A DNA stretch of 64,000 bases from Bursaphelenchus xylophilus (GCA_904066235.2 CAJFCV020000002.1:124001-188000); one strand, 5' to 3'; counted from the stretch's first letter, positions 1 through 11,406 are shown. Translations and numbers: made by a program. Notes: a model not told the origin generated them from the letters alone.

Positions 1-2022
1 TCAATTTTTGGGTTAAATCAGAGGAAAATTCGGCATCTTTCACGTCATGGTTTTCAAAGATCGCAATATGTGCGACTTCAAGAGAAATGGCTCAAATTTG
101 AAAACAATCGAAGAATCATGCTTGGTGTTGCTTTTTTTAGTGATTTTTTTTCATATTTTCGTTAACTATGACAGCTAGAAACAAGCTCCAGCCGCCCTTT
201 AGCAAAGTCTTTTTCGTCTCGCCAACGTTGCCGTACCCCTCGATTCCGATGCCCCAGGGTATTTGTTCGTTTCATTTGAGTTTCGATTTACATTTTATTT
301 TTGGTTTCGCCCTGTCAATATTGTACCCCTATGTTTTTTGTATTCCCCCCATTTTTCTCGATTTTATGTACAGTATGAATAACAATGAATCTCTGCGAAT
401 TGTCTAGTCAACTTTCCTCGCTTCGAATAACCACAAAAATTTTGTCACTGTATACAGTATTCGAAAAAGTATGGTATAATAAACTAGGAAATTTTCAAAA
501 AATCTAGATTTTTTATTTTTTACATTGTAAATATCGCCAAGTAGCTGCAAATACGACTAAAATATGTTTTGGAAATTTTTTGATTTTGACTACTTTTACT
601 GTTTGGTTGATTTTACCACCGAGACTTCTCTGTTCTATTTTTCCTTTAGGCTTCCTGGTGGCCCACGCGCTAGCTGAACAGCACCTAACATCACCAACCC
701 CCAACTCTCCGTAACAGATTGCACTTCGCACTCACTAATCTTTTCATTTTTGCCTTTTTTTTGTAATTTTGTTACTTGGAGGTTACATTGTCTTTGTAAC
801 TTTGCCTATGAAAGCGTCTTTAGGGATCAAAAGAGACCTTTTTTAGACATTTTCGGCGGATCTTTTTGCTTTTTTAAAAAGAAATTTCGGTTTTGAGGAG
901 GTCCGTTCTCAAATTTTTAATAATTTTCGACTTGAAAGAATTTACCACCCTACCATGAATTTTTTTTAACCAAGTTTTATGATTTTCTCCCATCATGTTT
1001 TCGCTTTGATTGTAAGGAAAGTACTCTAATTTACGGGCCATTCCTTGTCGGAAATGTCTCGAATTTTGACTTAAAACTACCCCGATTATGACTCTTTAAT
1101 TTTTAATCAAACTTGCGATAGATTTAATCTTGAATTTTTGAAGAGAATGAAAAGAGTTTTGGCTTGCGCTTTGCACAAATTGCAGTGGCTGAAAACCGAT
1201 TGCCTTGCTATTTTCAGTCGTATAAAATGTGAGGCGTACAATGTTCAGGCAAAAAATCAACCTTTCCCGAGCGGAATTTGAAAAGTTATGGCCCAAAACA
1301 TTTTTTTGACTTTTCGCCCTCCTTATTTTTCGTGCTCTCTGGGAAGTATTGTTGAATAATTCGACTGCATCTGTACGGAGGGAGCTGAAATTTTCAAGGA
1401 TTGATAAACGCCCCACCCGTTGCAAATTTGGAAACAACAATGAAGGGTCATATTCTAGGGTACCTCCAAAAAAGTGATTTTTTGGGCATCTCCAAAAAAG
1501 TGAAAAAAAAAATTTTTTGATTTTTCAAAAATTTGAGTACCTTCCTTTCATCCCACATAGCAACCCACAATTTTTATTCACGCTCATCTCGCACTCTGCT
1601 TTTCTTAATTAGCACCTAACCAATTTTAGCATTATTTACGGGTATGGAGATCGAAATCCAACGACTGTTAGTACCACTTTGTAACCCTTTTTTTTTGTAT
1701 TTCTCCTACTATCTCTTGATTTCAATTTTTCCCGCGATTTATTTTCTGGAATAAACTAGTGTTTGAATCGATTACAATTATAATATTATTGGTGTTTCGA
1801 CGGTGACGGCTTTCTGTGGACCTAATGGAAGAGGTTTGTTGTTTTTTTTTATTTCATTTTTATGCTGTGTTCTTTGTTTTTTGAGGGAAACTGGGGCTAG
1901 CAAAATTTTTGAAAGTCAAATCATGTAAAATATCATGTAAAACAATATTTTTGATCTGTTTTGCCTTAACCTGGTTACCAAAGATTTGCTGTGAAATGAC
2001 CGTAACGATGACGTCCGTATTT
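1..2022. other. No supported gene
   Basis: AT-rich sequence with short open frames but no run of exons with consistent splice sites and no recognisable protein. It may hold introns or upstream exons of the gene whose last two exons follow at 2023-2939, because the first of those exons begins at a splice acceptor. I see no RNA gene or element here. Confidence 0.5.
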
Positions 2023-2939
2023 TAGGTGAAGATGAGCAGAGATATTGGAATTCGTTTTCCCAATCTCGGAGCCTTTGGATCGGCTCATACGGCCAAGAGA
2101 GACAGTACAGCCCAATTGTCGACCAACCCAAACTCGCAGCTCTCCTCGCCGGCGGCTCATCCGAACTGCGCAAGCTTTGGGAGTATAGCACCGTCAAACG
2201 TCAATGCGCCGATGGGAAGCTCAATCAGCAATTCCGTCCACAATTCACAGGTAGGGGAAGAGGACGGCATGCGGGATATTCTGTTGGCTATCGATGACAA
2301 AATTGGCTTTCCCCTAAAATAAATTGCCTTTGATCGAGGGGGCAATAGAGCTTTCCGTTGGGTCTAGGAGGCATTCCGCAAACCGCAAAATGCCTTCCTC
2401 TCGGACCTGATCCAGTGGCAAAAAAAGTATCATTTGGCATCCGGGAAGCGTCAAAAATGTGGCAAAATGCTTCCCCCCTCCAAGTGAAAAAACTTTGTTT
2501 TGAAGGGCTCCCGCTGTTTTTGTGTGGGAAAGAAAGGGCGCGTCCTTAAAAGCGAAGTTTTTTCACTTGGCGAAGGAAGCATTTTGCCACATTTTTGATG
2601 CTTCCGGGATGCAAAATGGTACGTTTTTGCCATTCGATCAGATCCCCCACTGTGTGTAGTACGTGTCAACTGCCAATTTCCGCAAACACAGTTGAAAAAA
2701 TATGCTTCCAGAATCTCCAACCAGGAATCTCGCCGACCACAGCCACCGCTCCCCCATCCCTGATGCGGTTCCCCTCGTACGGTGCCCAAATGCTCTCATC
2801 TCAGCGCAACTCGACCGGTTCCGACACTCGCTCAGCGTCGATCTCCTTTCCCCGCTCTTCCAAGTACGAAAACAGCACGAACAGTATGGCCAGCAACTCG
2901 GCCAACTCCGCGCATAGCCTACAGGATCGATTATCATAA
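2023..2939 (+). CDS. 3' end of an unidentified Ser/Asn-rich protein (last two exons)
   Basis: The first visible exon follows a TTTTAG acceptor (about 2023-2250) and ends at CACAG|GTAGG. The second runs 2712-2939 after TTCCAG and ends in TAA. The junction is phase 0 and open across both. The product is low-complexity: Ser, Asn, Ala, Thr and Pro rich, with stretches such as MGSSISNSVHNSQ and SMASNSANSAHSLQDRLS at the C-terminus. This looks like a disordered tail rather than a domain. Upstream exons were not found, so the function is unknown. A polyadenylation signal AATAAA lies near 3073. The intron carries a family-1 inverted-repeat element. The splice fit and amino acid bias favour a real gene tail; no homology is claimed. 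Confidence 0.55.
2401..2653. repeat. Family-1 inverted-repeat element, copy 1
   Basis: A foldback element of about 250 bp. The halves are near reverse complements, built around GGCAAAATGCTTCC...GGAAGCATTTTGCC, with ends resembling ACCTGATCCAGTGGCAAAAA. The same element recurs at 20072, 23850, 26872, 40766 and 55430. In better copies the ends read TACAGTG...CACTGTA, which fits a TA target duplication and a Tc1/mariner-type non-autonomous element. The left end of this copy is degraded. It lies inside the intron 2251-2711. Confidence 0.75.
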
Positions 2940-3573
2940 ATTATGATGACTTGTTCTTTCCAAACTTTTACTCCCTTTCTTGGTATGCTGTGCGAAAGAA
3001 TTTTTATTGTGTAATGGACTGTGTAAAACATTTTCTATGATCTTCTATTGGCTATATTGATGTTTTGGAATGAATAAAAATACTTTTACAGGCTTCTATT
3101 ATTCATCCCATGGTGAACGCATTAATCATTAAGACAAATTCCGTTATTTGAAACCCGGGATTTCACTGTACAGATATCACTCTTCTGATGACTCTACGCT
3201 GACAACAGTTTGGAGGTTTGTTGGTAAACATACTGATCATATAAACCTTTTTAATGAATATTCATTATTCCCTAACAAAATTTGCGTCTGATTCATTGTC
3301 AGCTTCAAGTTTCCATATTTGAAAACAAAATTTCAAAGAAAAATTGAATATTTTCAATGCTTTGAAGAAACATTGACAAAACTTTAGAATGCCGTCGATA
3401 AAAGGGATAGCTAAAATGTTGTAATGGCATTTTAAACATGAACAATGATCAAGACAATACAATTGATTGCTCTGAAAGGGCATTGATCTGTAGTTGTTTG
3501 GAATGTATACAAAGAAAGTTAGTATATAAACCAACCTTGTTTTAGGGAATTTTATAATCATTTGTGGTCAAAG
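2940..3573. other. Intergenic, upstream of secreted-protein gene A
   Basis: Holds the AATAAA signal of the gene ending at 2939 and the TATA-bearing promoter region of gene A. No other gene or repeat is seen. Confidence 0.5.
3523..3530 (+). promoter_or_regulatory. TATA box of gene A
   Basis: TATATAAA lies 51 bp before the gene A start codon. Genes F, H and I have similar boxes 47-49 bp before their ATG, and gene K has one at about 60 bp. The repeated spacing is the main support. Confidence 0.5.
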
Positions 3574-4138
3574 ATGAGACTCCTTGTTCTGATTGCCATT
3601 GTCACCGTGTCGGCGGTCTACGCGGATTCGGCGAGGTAAGTGCAGTGAAACCTTTCCTTCCGTACAACCGAGCCTCTCTAAAACGAACAAATTTTGCGAA
3701 TGCGAAGGTTGATTTTAAGTCAAGCCGAACTCACACTTCTCCTTCAAAGAATTAGTCTCTATTTCCTTGGGGTTTGTTGTGCGAAACTCTGGATATACCG
3801 TTAAAAAAATCACGACAATTCAAATTCTTGAACACAACCTTTATAAACTGCTGTTTAGGAAGGAGTGTCTGGCGGGAATCCAAGCCTTTCGCGATGTAGT
3901 GGGACCTCTAATCGGCAACGACGATGCGCGACATGCCGTCGTCGAACAGTTCCGCAAAGTCGTACAACTGAAGGTATGTCGTGTCAACATACTCATGTTT
4001 ATTTTTTAGTGCCAAGCGGCTGGTACTTGCGATACACAATGCGTGAAGGATATCGACGCTTGCTTGGACAAGCAATACGACAGCAAAACCCCCATTGATA
4101 ACCCTGAGCAATGTTGCGACAACTGCCCGGACAACTAA
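3574..4138 (+). CDS. Secreted cysteine-rich protein, array member A
   Basis: Three exons: 3574-3635, 3859-3973 and 4010-4138, with phases 2 and 0, giving 101 residues. Exon 1 is a signal peptide (MRLLVLIAIVTVSAVYA). Exon 2 is a charged, probably helical stretch with one Cys. Exon 3 holds seven Cys spaced C-x5-C-x3-C-x6-C-x16-CC-x2-C and ends in CCDNCPDN. The same plan recurs in genes B, C, D, F, H, I and K, so this is one tandem family. Gene K shares this exact x5/x3 spacing variant. I do not recognise the family, and its role is unknown. An extracellular or luminal, disulfide-bonded protein is inferred from the signal peptide and even Cys count (8). AATAAA lies near 4172. Confidence 0.85.
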
Positions 4139-4251
4139 TTCAATTCTTGGAATTAGCACATATTTGATTCAAATAAAGCATCATCAGAAATTGAAACCTC
4201 TCCATTGTTTTTGCGTTTTATTAATGGCAGTTGACGTTGCAGGTCAAACTA

Positions 4252-4703
4252 ACAGGGGAAGTACTCCAAGTGCGACGCTCAGATTTCCTTTAAATTTTGC
4301 ACACACGTCGGGCATAGACTAAATATCAATTCCTGAAAGTTTTAGCTCGCGCTTTGCAGGCGCCGCCGAAATATCGAGCGATTTTTGCCGCCGAGAGAGC
4401 ACGCTAAACGCGGAGAACGGCCAGAGAGAAAAACGCTTTTTGGCCATAACTTTGGCAGTTCCGTGCGGAAAAATTTGATTTTTTGTAGAAACATTATCCT
4501 TTACAATTGAAATAGGCATGAAACTTTTCGTGCCGAAATTCGGCAAAAAGTCCTAAATTTTGGCCGACTTTCAATCGAAAAATCTCGGTTGTTTCTGCAA
4601 AGCGCGAGCTAGGATTCTCGCATATATCTTAGAAAAGATTACTCTAAATCTGTACCAAGTTTCATCAAAATCTGAGCGTCGCACTTGGAGTACTTCCCCT
4701 GTA
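4252..4703. repeat. Family-2 element (about 450 bp), copy a
   Basis: Ends are inverted: it starts CAGGGGAAGTACTCCAAGTG and finishes CACTTGGAGTACTTCCCCTG, next to TA-like flanks. Long AT/GC-mixed interior with internal inverted segments (TAGCTCGCGCTTTGC and GCAAAGCGCGAGCTA). No coding capacity that is shared between copies. Other copies lie at 39410, 49741 (truncated) and 52088 (reverse orientation), with a mini-derivative at 16418. Confidence 0.8.
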
Positions 4704-5547
4704 AGGAGTCCGGTGACCGGAATAGACCCTTCGCTATCGGTTTTTTGGCGCTTCGTCTTGATTTCACAGAGAAGTCAGAGAAAAAGACGCGCAAAAACGT
4801 ACTCTCTCGCCCCAAAAAATCCCCATTTCTTCCCCGACTAAAAGTTTTTTGGGCCCTTTTTGCCGGATTGCCAACTTACAGTTCATGTCTTATCAAAGAA
4901 GCTGGCGCACAGCAAAGCCGACAAATTTATGATCAGAAATCCCATGCCATTCGGAATGCTGCTCTAATGGTTATGTTTAATGCTACGACTGGATCAAGCC
5001 CATTTCTAATATAAACATGTATTTATGAAAGTGTCTCTTTGTCATTAGATCCGAAAGAGCGCACGTGTAAATCGACTCAACTTTAGAAGGTGAAGACATT
5101 GCGATAGGTGTGCCCTTCTACTTAACTTCAAAGATGTTTGTACGATCAATCTGAGGCCTCGCAATTGATCGTTACAAGTGGAAATTGTTGCAGTAGCTGT
5201 CGTACCTTTGGGAATTTGCAACTCGAGGCGGCTTTTGTTCGATAAATTAGCAAAGCTTGCTTATCTTGGACATAAAAGTATTGTTTTCCATATTTAAAGC
5301 TTTCACTGTAATTTTATTGCTGTTTATACGCAAAAAACGAATGCAATACATCTATGTTGTATTATATTATCTGGGCCTTTAGGCATTCAATTCAACTAAA
5401 TAAAGACCTTTCATAAACATTCAAATAACAACGCTTTATGAGTAATACTGGTTGATCATAATTGATAACTCTAGAGCGGTTAAAATTTTTTCTCTAACTC
5501 ATATAACATCAAAATATACCAACGATAAAACTTGCAACTACTCAAAA
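4704..5547. other. Intergenic between element copy a and gene B
   Basis: No exon set or family motif found. ATATAAC about 50 bp before gene B may serve as a weak TATA element. Confidence 0.45.
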
Positions 5548-6016
5548 ATGCATTTTTCCATTCTAATTTTTACGGTTTTGTCTTCATGCACGTTGATTTC
5601 CTGTCAAAAGAATAATAAGTAAGTCTTTTGACGCACCGGAGAGTGCTTGACTTTGCATGGTAAACATATACGTGTATTTGGATTGTTATAGCCGGACCGA
5701 CTGCGAGATAATTTCTCGAACCCTTGCCAAAAAGCTTGAACCGTACATAGGCGATGATGATCGCCGCTGCAAATTCCTTGAGCATGCAGCAAAGATCGTT
5801 AAGGATACTGTAAGGAAATGAGTTAAATTTTTATTTGCTTTTGAACTACAATATCTTTAGTGCGACGTGAAAGAATGCGATTTGTGTGTAAATGGGATTT
5901 TCCAATGTCTGAGGGATCAGGTGGCAACGAAAACATCAACAATTACCAGTGAAAGGTGCTGTATCAATTGTTTAAATGAGGCGGATTGCATTGCTGAGTT
6001 TGATTATTTTGTGTAA
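5548..6016 (+). CDS. Secreted cysteine-rich protein, array member B
   Basis: Exons 5548-5618, 5692-5809 and 5861-6016 (phases 2, 0), 114 residues. The signal peptide is MHFSILIFTVLSSCTLISC. Exon 2 has two Cys flanking a charged helix-like stretch with the segment KLEPYIGDDD. Exon 3 carries C-x4-C-x2-C-x6-C-x16-CC-x2-C followed by a short acidic tail with one more Cys. The 71-nt first exon and phase 2/0 introns match other members. AATAAA follows near 6050. Function unknown; secretion is inferred. Confidence 0.85.
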
Positions 6017-6191
6017 AACCAATCTCTACCGTATGTGCATCCTTCATTGAATAAAGTTGCTTACTTCTTTGTGAGTGGGCAACTGTTACAACCCGGATAA
6101 ATGTCTTTAAAGAGATGACTAAAGTGTTAATTAATGTATGAAATAACAAAAATTCACTGAAATTCGGAACCTTTGTTGATCTGTTGTATGG

Positions 6192-6199
6192 TATATAAT
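6192..6199 (+). promoter_or_regulatory. Possible TATA box of gene C
   Basis: TATATAAT lies 75 bp before the gene C ATG, somewhat further than in genes A, F, H and I. Confidence 0.3.
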
Positions 6200-6266
6200 A
6201 ATATCAAATATCAGTGAATCAACTTCACTTGGGCATTCATTTTGCAAGCGAAAAAGAATAGTAGCT

Positions 6267-6751
6267 ATGCGCTGTATATCTCTACCAATTATTCTTCTCC
6301 TTCTGCCCGTTGTTTGTGACTGCAGACTTAGTTCGATGTAAGTATATACTATTAGATTCTCAAAGCTGATTTCAGAGATATATGCCAATCCCTAGCCTTG
6401 AATTCATCGAAGGTTTTGGCAGATGTCCGCACAAACGACTCGGCCAGGTTGAATTTTCTGGCAAATTATACTGAAGGATATATAAAGTTTGTATGTGTTG
6501 TGTTATGGTCCAAAAGTATCTTAACTCGTCATAATTTGCAGTGTAACGCCTTAAAAGTGTGCGATCGATGTACAGATGGGTTTATGGCTTGTCTACAGGC
6601 CCAGAAAAACACATCTGAACTTGTTGTGACGCCTGAGAAATGCTGCTGCAATTGCAATTCGTCCAGGGGATTTGAAAGTCGGATGACAAACCTTTTTCTT
6701 GGATTTGTTATCTTTACTATTATAAAATCTGTGTCTTTACATTATATGTAA
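6267..6751 (+). CDS. Cysteine-rich array member C with hydrophobic C-terminus
   Basis: Exons 6267-6337, 6376-6490 and 6542-6751 (phases 2, 0), 131 residues. The signal peptide is MRCISLPIILLLLPVVC. Exon 2 has a single Cys. Exon 3 has C-x5-C-x2-C-x6-C-x16-CC plus an extra Cys and then C. Unlike its neighbours it ends in a hydrophobic run (LFLGFVIFTIIKSVSL). That could be a membrane anchor or a GPI signal, so this member may be tethered rather than freely secreted. The donor of exon 2 (TTT|GTATGT) was chosen because it restores phase 0. Confidence 0.8.
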
Positions 6752-6913
6752 TATGAAGTGTGTGCTCCACATTTTTTCTCAGGCTAATAAACGTGGAAAA
6801 TCGAGTCAAAAAGATAATTAAACATTTGAATTGCAATAAGGTCATTACTTTCACCACTCAATTTGATTTTTTGATTGAAAATTTTGGGCGTTGCATTGTT
6901 TCTTGTCGCCAAG

Positions 6914-7418
6914 ATGAAGACGCTTTCTCTTGTTGTTTTTTGTATATCCTTTCTGTCGACGGTCACTTGCTATGATAGAAGCGAGAAGTAAGGAGAAATT
7001 GTGATCAGCGTACAGTAGTTTAGAGAGATGTGTATGATGGCCGTGGCGTCAAAGCAGGAGCAAGTCAAGTCTCTCATTTACGACGAGACCAAACGACGTG
7101 ACATCCTCGGCAGATTGGTTCATCGTTACGAAAATATGGTAAGGATTTATTACTAGCAAGTGGTGATAAGTTTGGTCCCTCATGGTCATATTGACTGCTA
7201 TTTTACAGTGCATTGACGTGAAATGTGACACGTGTGAGATCAACTTCCTCGATTGTCTAAAACAACAAGTCGACACCAACCAGTTCGTCTTTACGCCTCA
7301 GAATTGTTGCAGACTATGCAATGCAGCCCCACCACCAAAGGCGAACCAGGAAGAGCAGAGAAAGGTGCATGACCCTTCGGTTGGAGTCCTCCCACAGGTC
7401 GTGAGTTCAGCCTGGTGA
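6914..7418 (+). CDS. Secreted cysteine-rich protein, array member D
   Basis: Exons 6914-6987, 7024-7138 and 7209-7418 (phases 2, 0), 132 residues. The signal peptide is MKTLSLVVFCISFLSTVTC. Exon 2 is Lys/Arg/Glu rich with one Cys. Exon 3 has C-x4-C-x2-C-x6-C-x16-CC-x2-C, then a Pro/Gln-rich extension of about 30 residues not seen in the short members. AATAAA lies near 7448. Function unknown. Confidence 0.85.
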
Positions 7419-7839
7419 ATGTGTGATGATAAATTGTACTTTTAACCAATAAAGCGGTGTGGATCGACTAGGAAATTAACGTTACAACAAAGGGTTTCAT
7501 TTTAAGAATAAGACAACAGAATGGTAGACTGATATTAGAGATTGATACACTGGCGAATTCCTAAATACTATGTATAACATATTTGGTATCAAACAAAATG
7601 GGATTGTCTGAGGATTCAAGGAAAGAAAAAATTTTAAGATTTGGCCAAAAACTAAAGAAGTTATAGCCAATTCAAATCGGGCCACAAAGATGCCCCACCC
7701 TGTATTAAAATGACTTTATTCCAGATAAACTTTTTCTTTACATCAAAAATTAAAAAAAAAGTTTATCCAAGCATATAGAAGCATTATAAAGGCCCAGCAA
7801 AGAAGAGCGCAACGTCAGGTCTTCGAGGTGACAAAGCTA

Positions 7840-8199
7840 AAAATTTTTTCTTTATTTTCAGCCTTTTCGTTATCTTTAGCAACGCATACGACACCAAGGC
7901 CGGCTGTAAAAGGTATACGGAGTACTGGGGGTCTAAACTCGAGCCAATTCTCGATAATGATGCCCTTGGTCGCAAAGGCGTCAAAAACGGCGTGTAAGAA
8001 TTGGAAAAAGAAGTACGGTCACAACGCTTACAGTCTGACAATGACTTACTGGTTGATCGATACTTGAGGTATTCATTTACATTTTTAGTATGAGAGGTTC
8101 ACAAGCACTCCATGTGATTACAGAGAAATCGAGTGTTTCAAGGCACAAGCCGACACCTCCACGTTGGTGGTGACTCCTGAAAAGTACTGCAGCCAATGA
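7840..8199 (+). pseudogene. Decayed cysteine-rich array member E
   Basis: No intact start exon is present. After a TTTTCAG a stretch resembling exon 2 remains (AGCKRYTEYWGSKLEPILDN), alignable with the KLEPYIGDDD region of gene B, but it stops at TAA 7995-7997. Near 8120-8199 an exon-3 remnant (ECFKAQADTSTLVVTPEKYC) matches genes C and F. There the first Cys of the CC pair has become Tyr and the frame ends at TGA. With the missing signal peptide and the in-frame stop, this is best read as a dead copy. Confidence 0.7.
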
Positions 8200-8603
8200 A
8201 AAAACGGATTCGAAAAAGTTCACGCTATCGGCCTTCATTAGGATTATTTAAGATGTCGCTACGCATCTTGCTAAAAATTCTCTCCTTCTTTGCAAAAATA
8301 CCGTTTAAGCCAGCAAAAACAATTTCTCTTTTCTTATTACACCATTTTCTCAAAGCATAAAACAAATTGCTGACTAATCGCTCGGTTGTTTGTTAACCTA
8401 AAGCTCCAGGAAACCGCCTTTTCTCAGCAGCAGCATTTTTCTTGAGAAAAGTAAGAATGTAAACGCTGTAAGTGTTCTGCAGACTGTGATATGACTAACC
8501 ATTCTCAGGTCTATTGCAAAAAATACCAAGAAGTCAAAGTCATCCTAAAAGTATTACTAATCGATAGCGGAATTGTGCGGTCGAAATTCGCCGATACATT
8601 TCG

Positions 8604-8612
8604 TATATAAAG
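8604..8612 (+). promoter_or_regulatory. TATA box of gene F
   Basis: TATATAAAG lies 47 bp before the start codon, the same position as in genes A, H and I. Confidence 0.55.
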
Positions 8613-8650
8613 AAGGTTGAAAATGGATCTACACCAAGCATTTGCGTACA

Positions 8651-9247
8651 ATGAAGTGCGCTCTCCTCCTTTGTTTCATCGGACTTTCTGCCGTTGCTTT
8701 GACATGTCAAGGATATCACAAGTAAGCGTTATAAATTCGGCGTAAATTCAAACCCCCCTATAGACGTAGTTGATTATACCCTGCGATTAAACTTTGAATT
8801 TAAATGCAAAATTTTGATAAAATACGAAAATATCCAGCAAAAAGATTGACATCTTCTTCCAGGGCCCAATGCGAGAAAGAAATTAGCGAAGCGGGGGAAA
8901 AAATGGCGCCGTATCTGCATGATGACATCAAACGCCAATATGTCTGCAAATTCATTGTCGCCCTGCTGGAGACTGCCGTGAGTTCTTCATTTACATTAAC
9001 CCTGAGGGCTTAGAGTCAGTCAAAGAAGTAAAATAGAAAATTTCAGTGCAAAACGCAGCAATGCGGCCCCTGTGAACACGGACTGATCGACTGTTTCAAG
9101 GCACAGGAAAGCACCAGCAAGTTGGTGGTGACTCCTGAAAAATGTTGTAGCCACTGTCCTGCTTTCTCCCTCAACAGCATCTTGGCTGAGAAATCTTTTG
9201 GCTTTGCATCGAAAGGGTCAATAACAAAAATAAAGTATGCTTTCTGA
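8651..9247 (+). CDS. Secreted cysteine-rich protein, array member F
   Basis: Exons 8651-8721, 8863-8977 and 9047-9247 (phases 2, 0), 128 residues. The signal peptide is MKCALLLCFIGLSAVALTC. Exon 2 has two Cys with the segment APYLHDDIKRQY. Exon 3 has CKTQQCGPC, then x6-C, x16, CCSHC. A roughly 28-residue C-terminal extension follows. The exon lengths 71 and 115 equal those of genes C and H. Function unknown. Confidence 0.87.
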
Positions 9248-9300
9248 CACAAGACTCCGATTTTGCTTCCTGGAGAGCGGTCGGGTTTTCCTGTCCACCC

Positions 9301-9588
9301 ATGCCGTTGCGGGCACAAAGGGCTTCGCCTGGGACAGTAGCTGTTCATCGTAATGGATTTCAAGTTCATACTGTTAATGTTAGATCAATCCAAGCCGAGG
9401 GAAAAATTGGAGCAATCCAACAAATCGTTGGAAACGAAAGTGATCAGCATGAATTCGACATCCCCTATACACGACCGTTTGTGCGCTTCAGGATGAGGTG
9501 GATCGACGATGCTGGCAAGAATCATGGCCTCCGATGGAGCGATCTTACACTGACCGGACAATGGAAACCATTATCATGCACTCCATGA
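9301..9588 (+). CDS. Hypothetical 95-residue open frame
   Basis: A single-exon open frame from ATG to TGA, followed by an AATAAA near 9611. The product is mixed polar and hydrophobic (for example FVRFRMRWIDDAGKNHGL) and looks more protein-like than most chance frames here. It has no signal peptide, known motif or relation to the cysteine-rich family. It could be a lone gene, a displaced last exon or chance. No function is proposed. Confidence 0.25.
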   Translation: MPLRAQRASPGTVAVHRNGFQVHTVNVRSIQAEGKIGAIQQIVGNESDQHEFDIPYTRPFVRFRMRWIDDAGKNHGLRWSDLTLTGQWKPLSCTP

Positions 9589-9786
9589 TTTTTTGCATGT
9601 GATTAGTGTAAATAAATTGAAAATTGAATTGATTCTGACACAATATTGTCACTTTCGGATGAATTACAGAAGCCTGAATCTGGGGTGTATGAGTTTGCAG
9701 GTTCTGCAGAGTGTGGAAACAAAAAATGTTAATGTCTCATCTATCGTACGGTCTGTGATGCAACGTTTTAGGACATCAGTTAGGAC

Positions 9787-9921
9787 ATCAGCCTGTCGGG
9801 AAAATAACGGCGCCTTGTATTTGCCCATTTCTTAGCGATCGACGGCTAGCCGAGAATGGAAAGTTGGTGCATCGTTTTTTAGCTGCGACGGCCCGCCACT
9901 ATTTTCCCGACCGACTGATAT
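9787..9921. repeat. Family-4 short inverted-repeat element, copy 1
   Basis: About 135 bp bounded by ATCAGCCTGTCGGGAAAATA and its near reverse complement ATTTTCCCGACCGACTGAT. The same termini bound a 150-bp copy inside an intron of gene K (18060-18213). It has no coding capacity. Confidence 0.55.
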
Positions 9922-10373
9922 TTAACAATTCGGCTTGGCCTTGGCTGTACAATACATTCGCTCTGACCTACCAACGACCTATGCACGGCAACCTGAAATA
10001 GAAGAAAAATGTTTCCCGCCCACTTTTGAGTTTCGTCCAAACGAATTGTCAAAATCGACAAAAGAAATAAAATAATTCCGAGAAAAATATTTTTCGAAAA
10101 AATTCTTTTGCGACATTTCGTTCGATTTCAACCGATACAAAATGGGCACTGAAGTGTCGAAAGGAGCCAAGAAACACTTCGGGTTGCCGTGCCTATGTGT
10201 ATTCCTTTTCACAATGGCCGGGAATCTCTAATAACGATCTCCCAGAAGCTGCGGTTTTTGCGGAAAGCTCGCAGATTTTGATGACTAATCATATACCATT
10301 CAACTCGGTTCGGATTGGAAAAAACTTTTCGCGGAAGAAACTACTCACAATCAGAGTTTCCAGAATCCGTTTA

Positions 10374-10995
10374 ATGCAATTACATCTACTGCTTTGTTTC
10401 ATGCTTAGTCACCATTTCCTGGATGTTGCAATTGTCTGATTGTGAGAATTAAGTGTAAAACGGGTATTTTATGCGAAGAAGATTGGGAAAATTTTATCAT
10501 TTTACTTTCCCATAAAAGCTTTACTTATTGCAGCTATGGCCAGGTAACTCCTTATTCCTTACATTTGTTAGACATGCAATTCAGGCTCCAATCTTTTTTT
10601 AGAGACCCATGCAGACTAGTGGTTGCCGACGTGCTGGGCGACCGTGCTTTGCAGGACGATGAGAGCCGTGAATTTTACTGTGTGGTGAAAATTCGAGCTT
10701 TAAAAAGTATGGTGAGTTCAGTTGTGTTAACTACATGTATATGTATATGTATATTTTTGACATGCTTATAAGCATGTAAAAAGTTGTATACAAATGATGA
10801 TGATTTATGTAATAAAATATAATTAATATTTTGAAGGGAAGCGATGAGATTTGTGAGAAATGCAAAAGCGGCGTGATTAAATTCCTTCAAACGACAACCA
10901 ACACAGGAAGTTTAATTGCCAATGTCGACAAGTGCTGTGAAGATTGCATAAGAACAGGGCTGTCAATGCTCCGGAGGGACGAGAGATATCTGTAA
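10374..10995 (+). pseudogene. Array member G, probably inactivated
   Basis: Family-like exons lie at 10374-10441, 10603-10711 and 10837-10995, with the usual phases 2 and 0. The first exon encodes a signal peptide start (MQLHLLLCFMLSHHFL) but meets an in-frame TGA at 10437-10439 before the donor GTGAGA. Exon 2 keeps two Cys. Exon 3 keeps C-x2-C and CC-x2-C, but the first Cys position is Gly and the fourth is Phe. A stop in the signal peptide plus two lost Cys suggests decay. A different first exon (a 10-nt piece at about 10541-10550 has splice-like borders) cannot be excluded. Confidence 0.6.
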
Positions 10996-11397
10996 TATTT
11001 ATTTGAAAACATGTTGAGGTATAAAAAATAAAATTACTTATTTATTGATAGGATCTTGTGTAGATGAATCAATCATCATTACCTTCCAAAAACTGTTGCG
11101 CCAGGCGTTCATCGAAGCTCGACAAACGGACAAGCTTTTAAAAGATGAGAACATAATCTAAAATAAGCCAACGTTTTTAAAAACATATTTTTTCAAGTGT
11201 GTATGAGTGGCGTGTTGCTGAATGACTAGTCATGGAAACAGTAGCACGGAAAGCGGTTGGATACAAGTTATTCCAAAATGGAATTCTCAGAACCCGTCAT
11301 CCAATCTAATACTAACAACATCACAACGGATCGGTCATTGGAAAATGACATCTATCTTTCGCTGAACAGCATCTTCCATTTTGACTAAGGTTATCGG

Positions 11398-11406
11398 TAT
11401 AAAAAG
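11398..11406 (+). promoter_or_regulatory. TATA box of gene H
   Basis: TATAAAAAG lies 49 bp before the ATG, preceded by GGTTATCGG, which contains a GATA-like core in reverse. Confidence 0.55.

Noticed and set aside
168..407. 79-codon open frame at the left edge
   Set aside because: No splice context or motif; composition similar to surrounding non-coding DNA.
2451..2789. Minus-strand open frame over the first family-1 element
   Set aside because: It reads through the repeat. Similar frames appear at 20071, 23800, 40645 and 55488 only because the element is repeated.
4319..4841. Open frames on both strands within a repeat
   Set aside because: They lie inside or across the family-2 element and recur in other copies with stops and frameshifts.
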